Below, piece after piece: positions 1 through 7,145 of a stretch of DNA of 10,139 nt. Source of the DNA: Cytophagales bacterium (GTDB taxonomy: Bacteria > Bacteroidota > Bacteroidia > Cytophagales > UBA9547); the NCBI GenBank assembly GCA_025360395.1, contig JANYCH010000188.1, forward strand, positions 1 through 10,139, written 5' to 3'. The notes under the pieces were generated by a model. That model made no database searches and was not told the origin of the DNA. It saw only the letters and a program-made list of their open reading frames with translations. Within the stretch, counting starts at the first letter, position 1. Every line of letters begins with the position of its first letter. The position numbers and the translations under genes are program-made.

Positions 1-64
1 AACGTAAGTACAAAATCAATCTACCCTCTTCAATATACTTTTAAAACCACTTATTAATTGTTTA

Positions 65-961
65 ATGAATTTTTCAATAGTAATTCCAAGCTATAATGGT
101 GCATCCAAACTACCGGTTTTATTAGAAACAATTATATGTAATGACTTATCAAATGGAGAAATAATAGTGGTACTTGACGGGTCTACGGATAATTCCGAAA
201 CCCTTTTAAAAAAAACAACCTTTAAGAACCTGGTCATTTTAAACCAACCTAATAGTGGAAGGGCAAATGCCAGAAATGCAGGAGCTAAAATAGCCAAAGG
301 TCACATTATCTTTTTCATAGATGATGATATGGGTCTGAAACCAGACTCGATAAAGGAACATCTTAGCCACCATAAACAACATCCAGGATCAATTTTAATA
401 GGAAAAGTTACTCTTGATCTAACCAAGCTTAATAAAGATTTCGATTTTTATATATTAAACCTTTTATATAAATGGGAAACTAACAGTAAAAGCAAAACAT
501 TAATTGATTTAAATAGCTTCAAGTTTACAACTCAACATCTGTCAATACCTAAAAATATATTTGATTTACTAGGCGGTTTTGATAACAGGCTTACTGATGC
601 AGAAGATTATGATTTGGGAATGAGAGCCTTAATGCTAAAGGTACCGATTTACTATGATCCGGATATTGTTGCTTTTCACCATGATTTTCCCACTTGCGAA
701 AAATATATAAAAAGACAAATTGAATATAAGAGATCACATATAGAATTAGAATTATTGGAAAAACAATACAGCCACAATCTGTTTCCGTCTTTGAGAAAAC
801 CCTCCTTATTGAGAAGAGCAGTGTCTTCTATATTTACTGGAAGAAATTGGATAAATTCAGTTGACAATGAAAAACTTATGATGATACCTAAAAAAATCAG
901 GTATAAACTATATTCAGAAATCATTTATGCCCATACCCTGAAAGGTATGGGCATGATTTAA
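65..961 (+). CDS. Glycosyltransferase family 2 (GT-A fold)
   Basis: This 298-residue protein is a probable inverting glycosyltransferase that moves a sugar from a nucleotide-sugar donor onto a surface glycan or lipid-linked acceptor at the inner face of the cytoplasmic membrane. The N-terminus FSIVIPSYNG (3-12) is the classic GT2 opening. DGS (38-40), the NSGRANARNAG stretch (63-73) and the DDD metal/nucleotide motif (86-88) follow in the expected order. The AEDYDLGMRA segment (179-188) carries the usual catalytic-base region. No transmembrane segment is obvious; the C-terminal part is helical and basic. The ATG at 65 is chosen because the family motif begins two residues later; an in-frame stop at 5-7 is followed by no other start codon. 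The last codons form a strong hairpin (927-954). Donor and acceptor cannot be read from sequence. It may belong to a polysaccharide cluster extending left of the window. Confidence 0.9.
   Translation: MNFSIVIPSYNGASKLPVLLETIICNDLSNGEIIVVLDGSTDNSETLLKKTTFKNLVILNQPNSGRANARNAGAKIAKGHIIFFIDDDMGLKPDSIKEHLSHHKQHPGSILIGKVTLDLTKLNKDFDFYILNLLYKWETNSKSKTLIDLNSFKFTTQHLSIPKNIFDLLGGFDNRLTDAEDYDLGMRALMLKVPIYYDPDIVAFHHDFPTCEKYIKRQIEYKRSHIELELLEKQYSHNLFPSLRKPSLLRRAVSSIFTGRNWINSVDNEKLMMIPKKIRYKLYSEIIYAHTLKGMGMI
927..954. terminator. Perfect 11-bp hairpin at the end of the glycosyltransferase gene, likely bidirectional terminator
   Basis: ATGCCCATACC (927-937) and GGTATGGGCAT (944-954) are perfect reverse complements around a 6-nt loop, CTGAAA. 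The stem lies within the last codons of the plus-strand glycosyltransferase, just beyond the stop of the minus-strand barrel gene at 972. This is where two convergent genes need termination. Downstream on the plus strand is an AT-only stretch with short T runs rather than a clean T tract, so termination efficiency is uncertain. Confidence 0.55.
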
Positions 962-971
962 TTAAATTAAT

Positions 972-1838
972 TTAATTTAATTTATAAGTTACCCCCATTT
1001 CCATTCCAATCAGAAAGCTTTTAAGTGAAAGCCCTGTATTCACTTTAGTTTGACTAGGTTCAGCAAAAGTTAGTTTGGGGTTAATGGCATTTACGAAACC
1101 TTTATTAAAAAAGACGCCTGCAAATACTTCCAGTTTGTCAATAATTTTATAGTTCGCGCCAGCACTTAGGTAAAGAGTTATGTCTATAGGATTAAATAAT
1201 TTGACAGATCTACCAGTACCATTTCTGTCCCGATAGGCATAGGAAGAATTGTTATGGGCCATATTCCAATAGTGTGCATAATCGGGACCGTCAAGTTTTT
1301 CACCAGTTCTAAGATCTATTGTGGGGCCAAATGTCCCATATATTTTAAAATTCTTAAAAATGTCATTTGTGTAATATTTTAACAATAGAGGTATTTGCAG
1401 ATAAGTCGTTTTGTAATTTGAAACTCCCGAGTAATGGTAGTTATATCCATTAGCATAATTATTACCATAGTTTGCACCTTGATAATTAGAATAATTTTTA
1501 TGGCCATTCCCATCAAAATAAATATTGTCCCAATTAGTGCTGCCATCGTAATTTCGAACAGAAAAGTTTTTCTGTGTAAACCATAACCCTGTTGAAAATG
1601 CTAAGTGGTCACTCAAAAAGTAATCAATAAAAAAGGAAACCCCTACCCCACTAACATTCCTTTCTTTTACAGTATAGCCATCTGCAATGTAATTAACATC
1701 ACTTGGGGTTGCATCTTTATCTCTGACTGTGGCGATGTTGGTTGAGGGGGCCAATCTGAAACCAATTTTAAAATCTCCTTTTTGAGCAAATCCTGAAACA
1801 CAAACTGCTGTGAAACAAAACAATAAAATCTTTTTCAT
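972..1838 (-). CDS. Outer-membrane beta-barrel protein, PorT-like family
   Basis: This 288-residue protein has a typical signal peptide (MKKILLFCFTAVCVSGFAQ, cleavage near residue 19) and so is exported. The mature part alternates short amphipathic strands, such as KIGFRLAP (24-31), GVSFFIDYFL (66-75), TYLQIPLLLKYY (145-156) and FLIGMEMGVTYKLN (275-288). This is the pattern of small Bacteroidota outer-membrane barrels; the YLQIPLLLKY segment is a hallmark of the PorT-like/outer-membrane beta-barrel domain. An Asn/Tyr/Gly-rich stretch (about 98-142) probably forms a long surface loop. The start codon is at 1838, directly before the signal peptide. It is separated from apt by 73 nt, so it may have its own promoter, but no perfect TAnnTTTG box precedes it. 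The precise role (structural, receptor or secretion-related) cannot be told. Confidence 0.85.
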   Translation of the reverse strand: MKKILLFCFTAVCVSGFAQKGDFKIGFRLAPSTNIATVRDKDATPSDVNYIADGYTVKERNVSGVGVSFFIDYFLSDHLAFSTGLWFTQKNFSVRNYDGSTNWDNIYFDGNGHKNYSNYQGANYGNNYANGYNYHYSGVSNYKTTYLQIPLLLKYYTNDIFKNFKIYGTFGPTIDLRTGEKLDGPDYAHYWNMAHNNSSYAYRDRNGTGRSVKLFNPIDITLYLSAGANYKIIDKLEVFAGVFFNKGFVNAINPKLTFAEPSQTKVNTGLSLKSFLIGMEMGVTYKLN

Positions 1839-1911
1839 AATAATAGAAATAGTTAAAGGTAAAATTCAAACAAAGATTCAAAGAAAAACCATGCCAGATA
1901 ACCTAGAAATA

Positions 1912-2448
1912 TTAGTATTCAACCAGGCTTACAATATTTGGGGAAATGAATTGAAGCTTTTTATCACCTTCTAAAAAACCAACACTCAACAAAAAAGCGT
2001 AACCTGCAACGTTTGCCCCAGCTTTCATAATTAGCTGGCTTGCAGCCAAAGCTGTTCCGCCCGTTGCTAAAACATCATCATGGATCAATACATTCAAACC
2101 TGGTTTTATGGCATCTTCATGCATTTCCATGGTTTCTCTACCGTATTCAAGTTCATAATCCAGTGATAAGGTTTTATAAGGTAATTTCCCCTTTTTTCTT
2201 ATAGGTACAAAAGGGACACGCAGTCTTTGGGCCAAAAGCATTCCAAAAAAGAATCCTCTGCTTTCAATACATGCAAGTGCATCTATTTTATTGTTTTTCA
2301 GGGCGTCTACAAAGCCATCCAGGATTTCAGTACAAAGATCTGGTAAAGCGAAAATTGGTGTAATATCTTTGAAAAGGACTCCACGTTTCGGAAAATCATG
2401 AATATCCCTGATGTTAGCTTTAATTTTTTCTGACAGATCCTGGTTCAT
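1912..2448 (-). CDS. apt: Adenine phosphoribosyltransferase
   Basis: This cytosolic purine-salvage enzyme converts adenine and PRPP to AMP and pyrophosphate. The 178-residue length is usual for the family. Visible signatures are FPKRGVLFKDITP (19-31), ESRGFFFG (62-69), the basic flexible-loop region RKKGKLPY (84-91) and the PRPP-binding loop DDVLATGGTA (124-133), whose two acidic residues contact the ribose. The residue before the acidic pair is His (LIHDD), where Val is more common; this should be tolerated. The ATG overlaps the stop of rlmB as ATGA (2445-2448), pointing to translational coupling. It is the last gene of a minus-strand cluster. Confidence 0.96.
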   Translation of the reverse strand: MNQDLSEKIKANIRDIHDFPKRGVLFKDITPIFALPDLCTEILDGFVDALKNNKIDALACIESRGFFFGMLLAQRLRVPFVPIRKKGKLPYKTLSLDYELEYGRETMEMHEDAIKPGLNVLIHDDVLATGGTALAASQLIMKAGANVAGYAFLLSVGFLEGDKKLQFISPNIVSLVEY

Positions 2449-3242
2449 ATTATCAATGATCTTTGACGTTGCATTTCAAATAAAAATATACCTGTTGCTA
2501 CTGAAACATTTAATGAATCAATTTTTCCCTTCAATGGAATAAAAACTTTATTGTCTGCAAGTGTCAGAATGTGTTCTGAAATACCTGTTTCTTCAGAACC
2601 CATTACAAGGCATATAGGACCTCTCAGATCTGTGGTATATAGGCTTTTTGTGCCTTTTTCGGTACAGCCTACCACTGAAAGTCCGGAATCTTTTAATGAT
2701 CTGACAGATCGGTACAGATCTTCGGATTTGCAGATAGAAATGTGATGGAGTGCCCCAGCTGAAGTTTTCATAGCGTCGCTGTTCACCTGGGCTGATCCTT
2801 TAACAGGTATCAATATAGCATGAACACCTGCACATTCTGCAGAACGGCTTATTGCACCAAAATTCCGAACATCCGTAATGCTATCAAGCACAAGGATGAT
2901 TGGATCTTCCCCTCTTGAAAATACATCCATTACGATATTTTCAATTAAGGCATAATTTACTACGGAAATATAAGCTACAATTCCCTGATGATTTTTTCTG
3001 GTTAAGCGGTTAAGCTTTTCAACAGGAACATATTGTATATTAACGCCTTGCTCCCTTGCTACTGATAAAATTGTTTCAAGAACGGGACTACTTCCACCTT
3101 TTTCAACAAATACTTTATCTAATGCTTTACCTGCTTTTAAGGCTTCCTGAACTGGCCTAAGTCCAAAAAGCATATCCTCTGTGCTAGCAGAAGGACTCTT
3201 TGTGTATGTGCGTATTGGCCTCTTTTCCTTTCCTTGATTCAT
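2445..3242 (-). CDS. rlmB: 23S rRNA (guanosine-2'-O-)methyltransferase RlmB-type, SpoU/TrmH family
   Basis: This 265-residue SPOUT-class enzyme methylates the 2'-OH of a guanosine, by homology G2251 (E. coli numbering) in the 23S rRNA peptidyl-transferase loop, using S-adenosylmethionine. Residues 1-22 are a basic tail; 24-95 form the L30e-like RNA-binding domain starting MLFGLRPVQEAL. The three SpoU motifs are all present: motif 1 LDSITDVRNFGAISRSAE (119-136, with Asn127 and Arg133), motif 2 CLVMGSEETGIS (211-222, with Glu217), and motif 3 IPLKGKIDSLNVSVATGI (235-252, with Asn245). It starts 16 nt after the TPR lipoprotein stop and overlaps apt by 4 nt, so it is co-transcribed. Exact target specificity (RlmB versus another TrmH-family guanosine) is inferred from overall similarity. 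Confidence 0.92.
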   Translation of the reverse strand: MNQGKEKRPIRTYTKSPSASTEDMLFGLRPVQEALKAGKALDKVFVEKGGSSPVLETILSVAREQGVNIQYVPVEKLNRLTRKNHQGIVAYISVVNYALIENIVMDVFSRGEDPIILVLDSITDVRNFGAISRSAECAGVHAILIPVKGSAQVNSDAMKTSAGALHHISICKSEDLYRSVRSLKDSGLSVVGCTEKGTKSLYTTDLRGPICLVMGSEETGISEHILTLADNKVFIPLKGKIDSLNVSVATGIFLFEMQRQRSLII

Positions 3243-3258
3243 TATGAATTTGAAATCT

Positions 3259-4320
3259 TTACTGTGGTAATATAGCTTCAGAGTTTCTTTTGTGATTATT
3301 TGTATGCTTATGTTTGCTTTGCAATATTTTATGGATTACAATATTAGAATCTATCATTTTGGCCTTGTCGAAATACTGTTCAGAATGGATAGTATCGGCT
3401 ATTTGCTGATAGGAATAAGCTAACATAAGGTAAAAGTCCTTGTATTTTTTTCTGTCATTCTCCTGTACAGCAGAGAAATGTGATATTGCATTTTGAAACA
3501 AATTTTCTGAATAGTAATACTTGGCCAGTTCATAATGGGATTTTGCATCCCTGGGAGATAATAAAAGTGCGTTCCCCCAAAATTTTGAAGCACTATCTGT
3601 AAAACCTTTTTCTGTCAATGCTTCTGCAAATAACACATTATATTTAAAAGGCATGTCGGTTTTTACTTTGGAAAGTAAAACAAGTGCACTATCAACATTA
3701 TTCCTGATTAAATTTATTTCTGCCAGATCTATAAGGCTGTTATTATTATTACTATCCTTTTTCAGAATAATATTATAAAAGTCAATTGCTTTCACAGTAT
3801 CATGCCTGATAAGGGAAAGGCGTGCCCTGTTATACAAAACCTCTGTGAAACCAGGGGCATTTTGGGCCGCTTGCTGTAAAAAATATTCAGCTTTATTAAG
3901 ATTGTTCGCATTCAGGTATAAGTTAGTTGCAAATAGTTGGGCTTCAACAGTATTCAGGTTTTCTCCCCTTTTTAAAATTGCCTCAATGGAGATAATTGCA
4001 TCTTCATTTTGACCAATTTTGGCATCTATTTGTGCCTTTAACATTAGATAGTCGCTATTCTTGGGTTCAATGGAAATAGCATTTACAATATCTTCTTTTG
4101 CTTTTAGTGTTTTTTCTATTTGTAGTTCAAGTTTTGACCTTTGAAATAGTGCGTCGGCATTATTTTCATGATGTTCAATAATCTTATCAAGGTATAATAT
4201 TGATTTTTCAATGTCATAATTTCCGTTTATGGCGAATTCTTCGCTGGTTTCAACAACCGGGCTACAACCAGCCAAAATCAACATTAAACATATAGAACTA
4301 AACTTCAAATAATAAATCAT
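3259..4320 (-). CDS. TPR-repeat lipoprotein
   Basis: This 353-residue lipoprotein carries many tetratricopeptide repeats. The N-terminus has a short hydrophobic signal and the lipobox LAGC with the acylated Cys at residue 19, followed by SPVV. I chose the ATG at 4320, which places the lipobox normally and leaves one base after the upstream stop. An ATG at 4356 is also in frame but would overlap DUF5686 by 35 nt and add 12 residues before the signal. Helical TPR units can be followed at about 54-87, 88-121, 124-157, 158-191, 192-224, 260-292 and 295-328, with typical A-x-x-x-Y/F and Pro endings (IEPKNSD, LSPRDAK). The C-terminus is His/Lys/Asn-rich. TPR proteins act as protein-binding scaffolds; the adjacent DUF5686 outer-membrane protein is a plausible but unproven partner. 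Confidence 0.85.
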   Translation of the reverse strand: MIYYLKFSSICLMLILAGCSPVVETSEEFAINGNYDIEKSILYLDKIIEHHENNADALFQRSKLELQIEKTLKAKEDIVNAISIEPKNSDYLMLKAQIDAKIGQNEDAIISIEAILKRGENLNTVEAQLFATNLYLNANNLNKAEYFLQQAAQNAPGFTEVLYNRARLSLIRHDTVKAIDFYNIILKKDSNNNNSLIDLAEINLIRNNVDSALVLLSKVKTDMPFKYNVLFAEALTEKGFTDSASKFWGNALLLSPRDAKSHYELAKYYYSENLFQNAISHFSAVQENDRKKYKDFYLMLAYSYQQIADTIHSEQYFDKAKMIDSNIVIHKILQSKHKHTNNHKRNSEAILPQ

Positions 4321-4321
4321 A

Positions 4322-6832
4322 CTATAAGTTAAACTGCAAACCAATTTTAACAGCAAATCCCTGGATGCTTCTGCCTGTTGTGGAATTAGAATTCAAATAT
4401 GTTAGCCTGTGCATAAAATCGATTCTTATCAATTTAAATATATTTTCAACTCCATAAGAAACTTCTGCGTATGGTTCATCCAGGTTCAATCTGGAAAATT
4501 TTGGGTAATTATCAGGGATCAAATCATAATTTTTATCCGAAACAGAACCAACTAAAATCTGACATGCTGCTACTTCCCTCCATTTCAGCCTTTTAAGCAA
4601 TGGTATTCTATTGAAAAGTAAACCCTCAAAATGCTGCTCTATATGAATGGAAGTATAGGTATCACTTGTAAATTCAAAAAAATTCATCAGATTAAATGAT
4701 GAATAATTCAAAAAATAAGTTTGGTTCCCCAAATGGTTTTCTAATAATGGATAAGGAACAGGATCGGGTGTATAGCCAAGGCTGTATGAATATTTAAGTT
4801 TTCCCAAGAGTCCAACATTTTTAATATGTGAAACATTAAAATAAAATTTATTGAAATGTAAGTCACTTCCTAATAAATTTTTAATACCTAATGTGTATCT
4901 GAACGTAAAAATCGGAAAGCGAGTACTTCCCACTACATTTCTATGATTTCCGTTTTTGACAAGGGTAATATTTTTGGCATACCTTGATTCAAAAACTATC
5001 TCAGATGTCTCGTAATTATTTGAGATGCCTGAATTTTTAATATTGGAAGGATCATTATAAAATGCAAAATCATACAATGGTACAAAAGTAGTATGTGTAA
5101 AGGCCAACCTTTGTGTAAATCCTTTGAATAGATCTGATTGAATATAAAATTGGGTAAAGGTATTCATATATGGCCTTCGCCTTGCAATGTTACCCCACTT
5201 GGTAAAAGCTGTAAAAAGGTTATTTTCATATTTATTGTCCGTTTTCAAAGCAACCTGGTCTATGTCGTGTAAATGTTCAATTCCGGCTAATGACCAGCTT
5301 TTGCGTCTGAAAATGTGTTCTGCACTTCCCTGGTATTTCCATTCATCATCTTTGGTACCATAAGCTACCCTCCCAACCAAAAGCCAGTTTTTACTAAGTT
5401 TACTGTTTGTTCGCATTCCAACTTGAAACCTGTGTTCTTCAATGTTGTTATAAGCATAGGTATAGAGCAATGGACCTATGTCTACTTTACCTGTTTCATA
5501 ATAACCGTTTACTGCAAGGTCAATTATTTCAATATAAGTTTTTACAATCGGGACCCTTTTGATAGAATCAACCATAGCAAAAACCTGTTTTTCACTGGCA
5601 CTTAAAGAATCATGTCTGTTTTGGATCCAGAAATTATTTGTCTGGGAACTTGAAGTATCTAAAACTGTCAATTTTTCTCTATAAAATGCTTCTGGTTTCG
5701 CGGCGTTTTCAACTACATTCTTGTTTGAAATATAAAATTTTATCAGCATTCCGGCGCTACTGTCCCCTACCTGGCCTACGTCTATTAACAACCTGCTTTT
5801 GGCAGGCAACCATGGCCCATTGTTAGTAGGCATCAATTCCTGTTGAATTTTTATCCCGTCAATAAAATTAAGGTTAGCATCAGGGCCTATGTTCAAGCTG
5901 ACTTGTTTGATGGCCCACACTGAGTCTGCAATCCAGATCTTACCTTCAAAAGCCAGATCCTGCTTCCGTTTGGGTGTCACATCGATCTTGTAGCATTTAT
6001 TACCCCCCAGATATACACTGTCTTCCAGGTAAAATTTATAGTAATTAGACCAGCCATCCGCAATGGGGGACACAAAATCTTTGTTCATGATGGTCACCCT
6101 GTTCTCATAAAAATTATAATCATAAAAAGAGGCATTTATCATTTGAGCAATGATACTGTTATCACTTACCCCAACACCCGTCACTTTTTGCGCCCTTACC
6201 ACCTCCTTGCTAAGCTTTGGATCTAAGCGGTAAAAATAATCTTCAATGGTTTCAGAGATATACATGGGAATAAGCAACTTGCCATCTTCTCCATTCATCC
6301 GTGCAACACTGTCCAGAACTCTGGTAATCTGGCGCATGTACCATTTATTCTTTAGTTTATCTGAAATGTTTTCAAGGTCAATTTCTACTTTTTTGTACAT
6401 CTCATACTGATAGGCATTGAGCTTTCTTCTGTCGTTGTATTCTTTTCTTGCTACAGCTTTTCTGATGATATTATAGGCAGGGTCTTCCTTGTTTGTAATG
6501 ACCACTTCACTCAGCTCAAAGGATTCAGGGGGAAGGGTAAAATTTAGGGTTTGGGTTCCACCCTGAATAATTTGCTTGGTTGCAGTTTTATACCCAATAT
6601 AGGAAGCAGTCAAAGAATCTGAGGGAGGATTGGTGGTGATTAAAATATAATTGCCATCAAAATCTGTGGTGACTGCAATCCTGCTGCTTTTGAAATAGAC
6701 ATTTGCCAATGGGATACCTTCTCCATTAGAACCGTCGGTCACTTTCCCTTTTATAGTAGTTTGTTGTCCAATGGAGCGGATAGAATAAAATAAACTCAGA
6801 ATAATGAGTAATAAGAAAGGCACTCTCTTCAC
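4322..6832 (-). CDS. DUF5686 outer-membrane protein with N-terminal carboxypeptidase-regulatory-like domain
   Basis: This 836-residue protein starts with a signal peptide (KRVPFLLLIILSLFYSIRSIGQ). About residues 26-100 form a carboxypeptidase-regulatory-like (CNA-B-like) beta-sandwich: TIKGKVTDG, PLANVYFKSS, TTDFDGNYIL, ASYIGYKT. The rest matches the Bacteroidota DUF5686 family: a segment beginning DPAYNIIRKAVARKEYN (117-133), then many amphipathic strands ending in the aromatic-rich terminus KIGLQFNL, typical of an outer-membrane barrel. Function is unknown; the N-terminal domain is shared with TonB-dependent SusC-like transporters, but no TonB plug is visible. The start is a GTG at 6832-6830. 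An overlapping ATG (6834-6832) is in another frame and followed at once by TGA. It is the first gene of the minus-strand cluster. Its leader contains the terminator of the tRNA-like RNA, 83 nt upstream. Confidence 0.85.
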   Translation of the reverse strand: MKRVPFLLLIILSLFYSIRSIGQQTTIKGKVTDGSNGEGIPLANVYFKSSRIAVTTDFDGNYILITTNPPSDSLTASYIGYKTATKQIIQGGTQTLNFTLPPESFELSEVVITNKEDPAYNIIRKAVARKEYNDRRKLNAYQYEMYKKVEIDLENISDKLKNKWYMRQITRVLDSVARMNGEDGKLLIPMYISETIEDYFYRLDPKLSKEVVRAQKVTGVGVSDNSIIAQMINASFYDYNFYENRVTIMNKDFVSPIADGWSNYYKFYLEDSVYLGGNKCYKIDVTPKRKQDLAFEGKIWIADSVWAIKQVSLNIGPDANLNFIDGIKIQQELMPTNNGPWLPAKSRLLIDVGQVGDSSAGMLIKFYISNKNVVENAAKPEAFYREKLTVLDTSSSQTNNFWIQNRHDSLSASEKQVFAMVDSIKRVPIVKTYIEIIDLAVNGYYETGKVDIGPLLYTYAYNNIEEHRFQVGMRTNSKLSKNWLLVGRVAYGTKDDEWKYQGSAEHIFRRKSWSLAGIEHLHDIDQVALKTDNKYENNLFTAFTKWGNIARRRPYMNTFTQFYIQSDLFKGFTQRLAFTHTTFVPLYDFAFYNDPSNIKNSGISNNYETSEIVFESRYAKNITLVKNGNHRNVVGSTRFPIFTFRYTLGIKNLLGSDLHFNKFYFNVSHIKNVGLLGKLKYSYSLGYTPDPVPYPLLENHLGNQTYFLNYSSFNLMNFFEFTSDTYTSIHIEQHFEGLLFNRIPLLKRLKWREVAACQILVGSVSDKNYDLIPDNYPKFSRLNLDEPYAEVSYGVENIFKLIRIDFMHRLTYLNSNSTTGRSIQGFAVKIGLQFNL

Positions 6833-6914
6833 ATGTTCAGTTTGAAGCCTTGAAATTAAAAATTAATTCTTTCTTAACAGAATTTTAATGAAGTGAACAT
6901 CATAAGTGTTACAC

Positions 6915-6943
6915 AAAAAAAAACCAGATCCCAAAAGATCTGG
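6915..6943 (-). terminator. Rho-independent terminator of the tRNA-like RNA
   Basis: Read on the minus strand, CCAGATC (6943-6937) and GATCTGG (6930-6924) form a perfect 7-bp stem around a 6-nt loop, followed by nine consecutive T (6923-6915). It begins 5 nt after the presumed discriminator base of the tRNA-like RNA. This is a canonical intrinsic terminator and strong evidence that the RNA upstream is a separate transcription unit. It also sits in front of the DUF5686 operon. Confidence 0.9.
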
Positions 6944-6948
6944 CTAAG

Positions 6949-7093
6949 CTGTAGGAGATGGATTCGAACCACCACAAAGAGGTTAGCTACAGGACATTAG
7001 ACAACTTTAGTGGTCAACCCATTACCCTGCGTTTATCCCTTGATCTTCACCCCCGAGACAGGAGGGCATGTCTGCCAGTTTCAACACCCTACA
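6949..7093 (-). ncRNA. tRNA-like RNA with a very long structured extra arm (unusual)
   Basis: Using RNA numbering with 1 = 7093, the cloverleaf parts are clear. Acceptor stem TGTAGGG (1-7) pairs with TCCTACA (138-144), one G-U. The D-arm has a short stem and the loop AAACTGGCAGA (13-23) with the GG pair. The anticodon stem CCCTC/GGGGG (28-32/40-44) closes the loop CTGTCTC, giving triplet GUC after a conserved U. The T-arm is GGTGG TTCGAAT CCATC (121-137). The discriminator is G and no CCA is encoded. Between anticodon and T stems lie 76 nt (45-120) where normal long variable arms have up to about 25. They can fold as an outer helix CAAGGG/TCTTTG (52-57/114-119) and an inner 14-position hairpin GCAGGGTAATGGGT/GTCTAATGTCCTGT (64-77/92-105) with one A-A mismatch and six G-U pairs. 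The D-loop resembles tRNA-Leu. The first D-stem pair is U-U and the base 3' of the anticodon is U, both odd for an elongator tRNA. It could be a tRNA-derived regulatory RNA, a noncanonical tRNA or a decaying tRNA. It is too short for a group I intron insertion. Confidence 0.7.
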
Positions 7094-7129
7094 TTATGTT
7101 TACGGAAAGCTACTCTTTACCCGTTTTGA

Positions 7130-7145
7130 TGTTACAAATGTAACA
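7130..7145. repeat. Perfect inverted repeat overlapping the -7 box, possible operator
   Basis: TGTTACAAATGTAACA is a perfect palindrome of 7-nt half-sites (TGTTACA/TGTAACA) around 2 nt. It covers the entire -7 element of the tRNA-like RNA promoter and lies about 113 nt upstream of the divergent lrp start. A protein bound here should block polymerase. The regulator is unknown; the neighbouring Lrp-family protein is one candidate. Confidence 0.5.

Noticed and set aside
1..57. Possible C-terminal tail of an upstream plus-strand gene, with a stop at 55-57 (another frame stops at 42-44)
   Set aside because: Only 18 codons are visible, two frames are possible and no family is recognisable, so a gene cannot be supported, although the short spacing to the glycosyltransferase would suit an operon.
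957..985. TTTAA/ATTTA-type short repeats between the glycosyltransferase and barrel genes
   Set aside because: Imperfect AT-only runs of about 30 nt are common in such a low-GC genome; no unit longer than 5 nt repeats regularly.
5315..5605. Plus-strand open frames within the DUF5686 gene (also 5638-5826)
   Set aside because: They are antisense to a well-supported long coding region and encode no recognisable protein.
6949..7093. tRNA interrupted by a group I intron, or tmRNA
   Set aside because: The anticodon stem closes on itself, the extra 76 nt are too short and lack group I core elements, and tmRNA has no anticodon arm and a much longer body with a tag reading frame.
6958..7143. Plus-strand 61-codon open frame starting MDSNHH
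   Set aside because: It lies wholly antisense to the tRNA-like RNA and part of its promoter. Antisense frames beginning like this are typical artefacts over T-arms (complement of GGTTCGAATCC).
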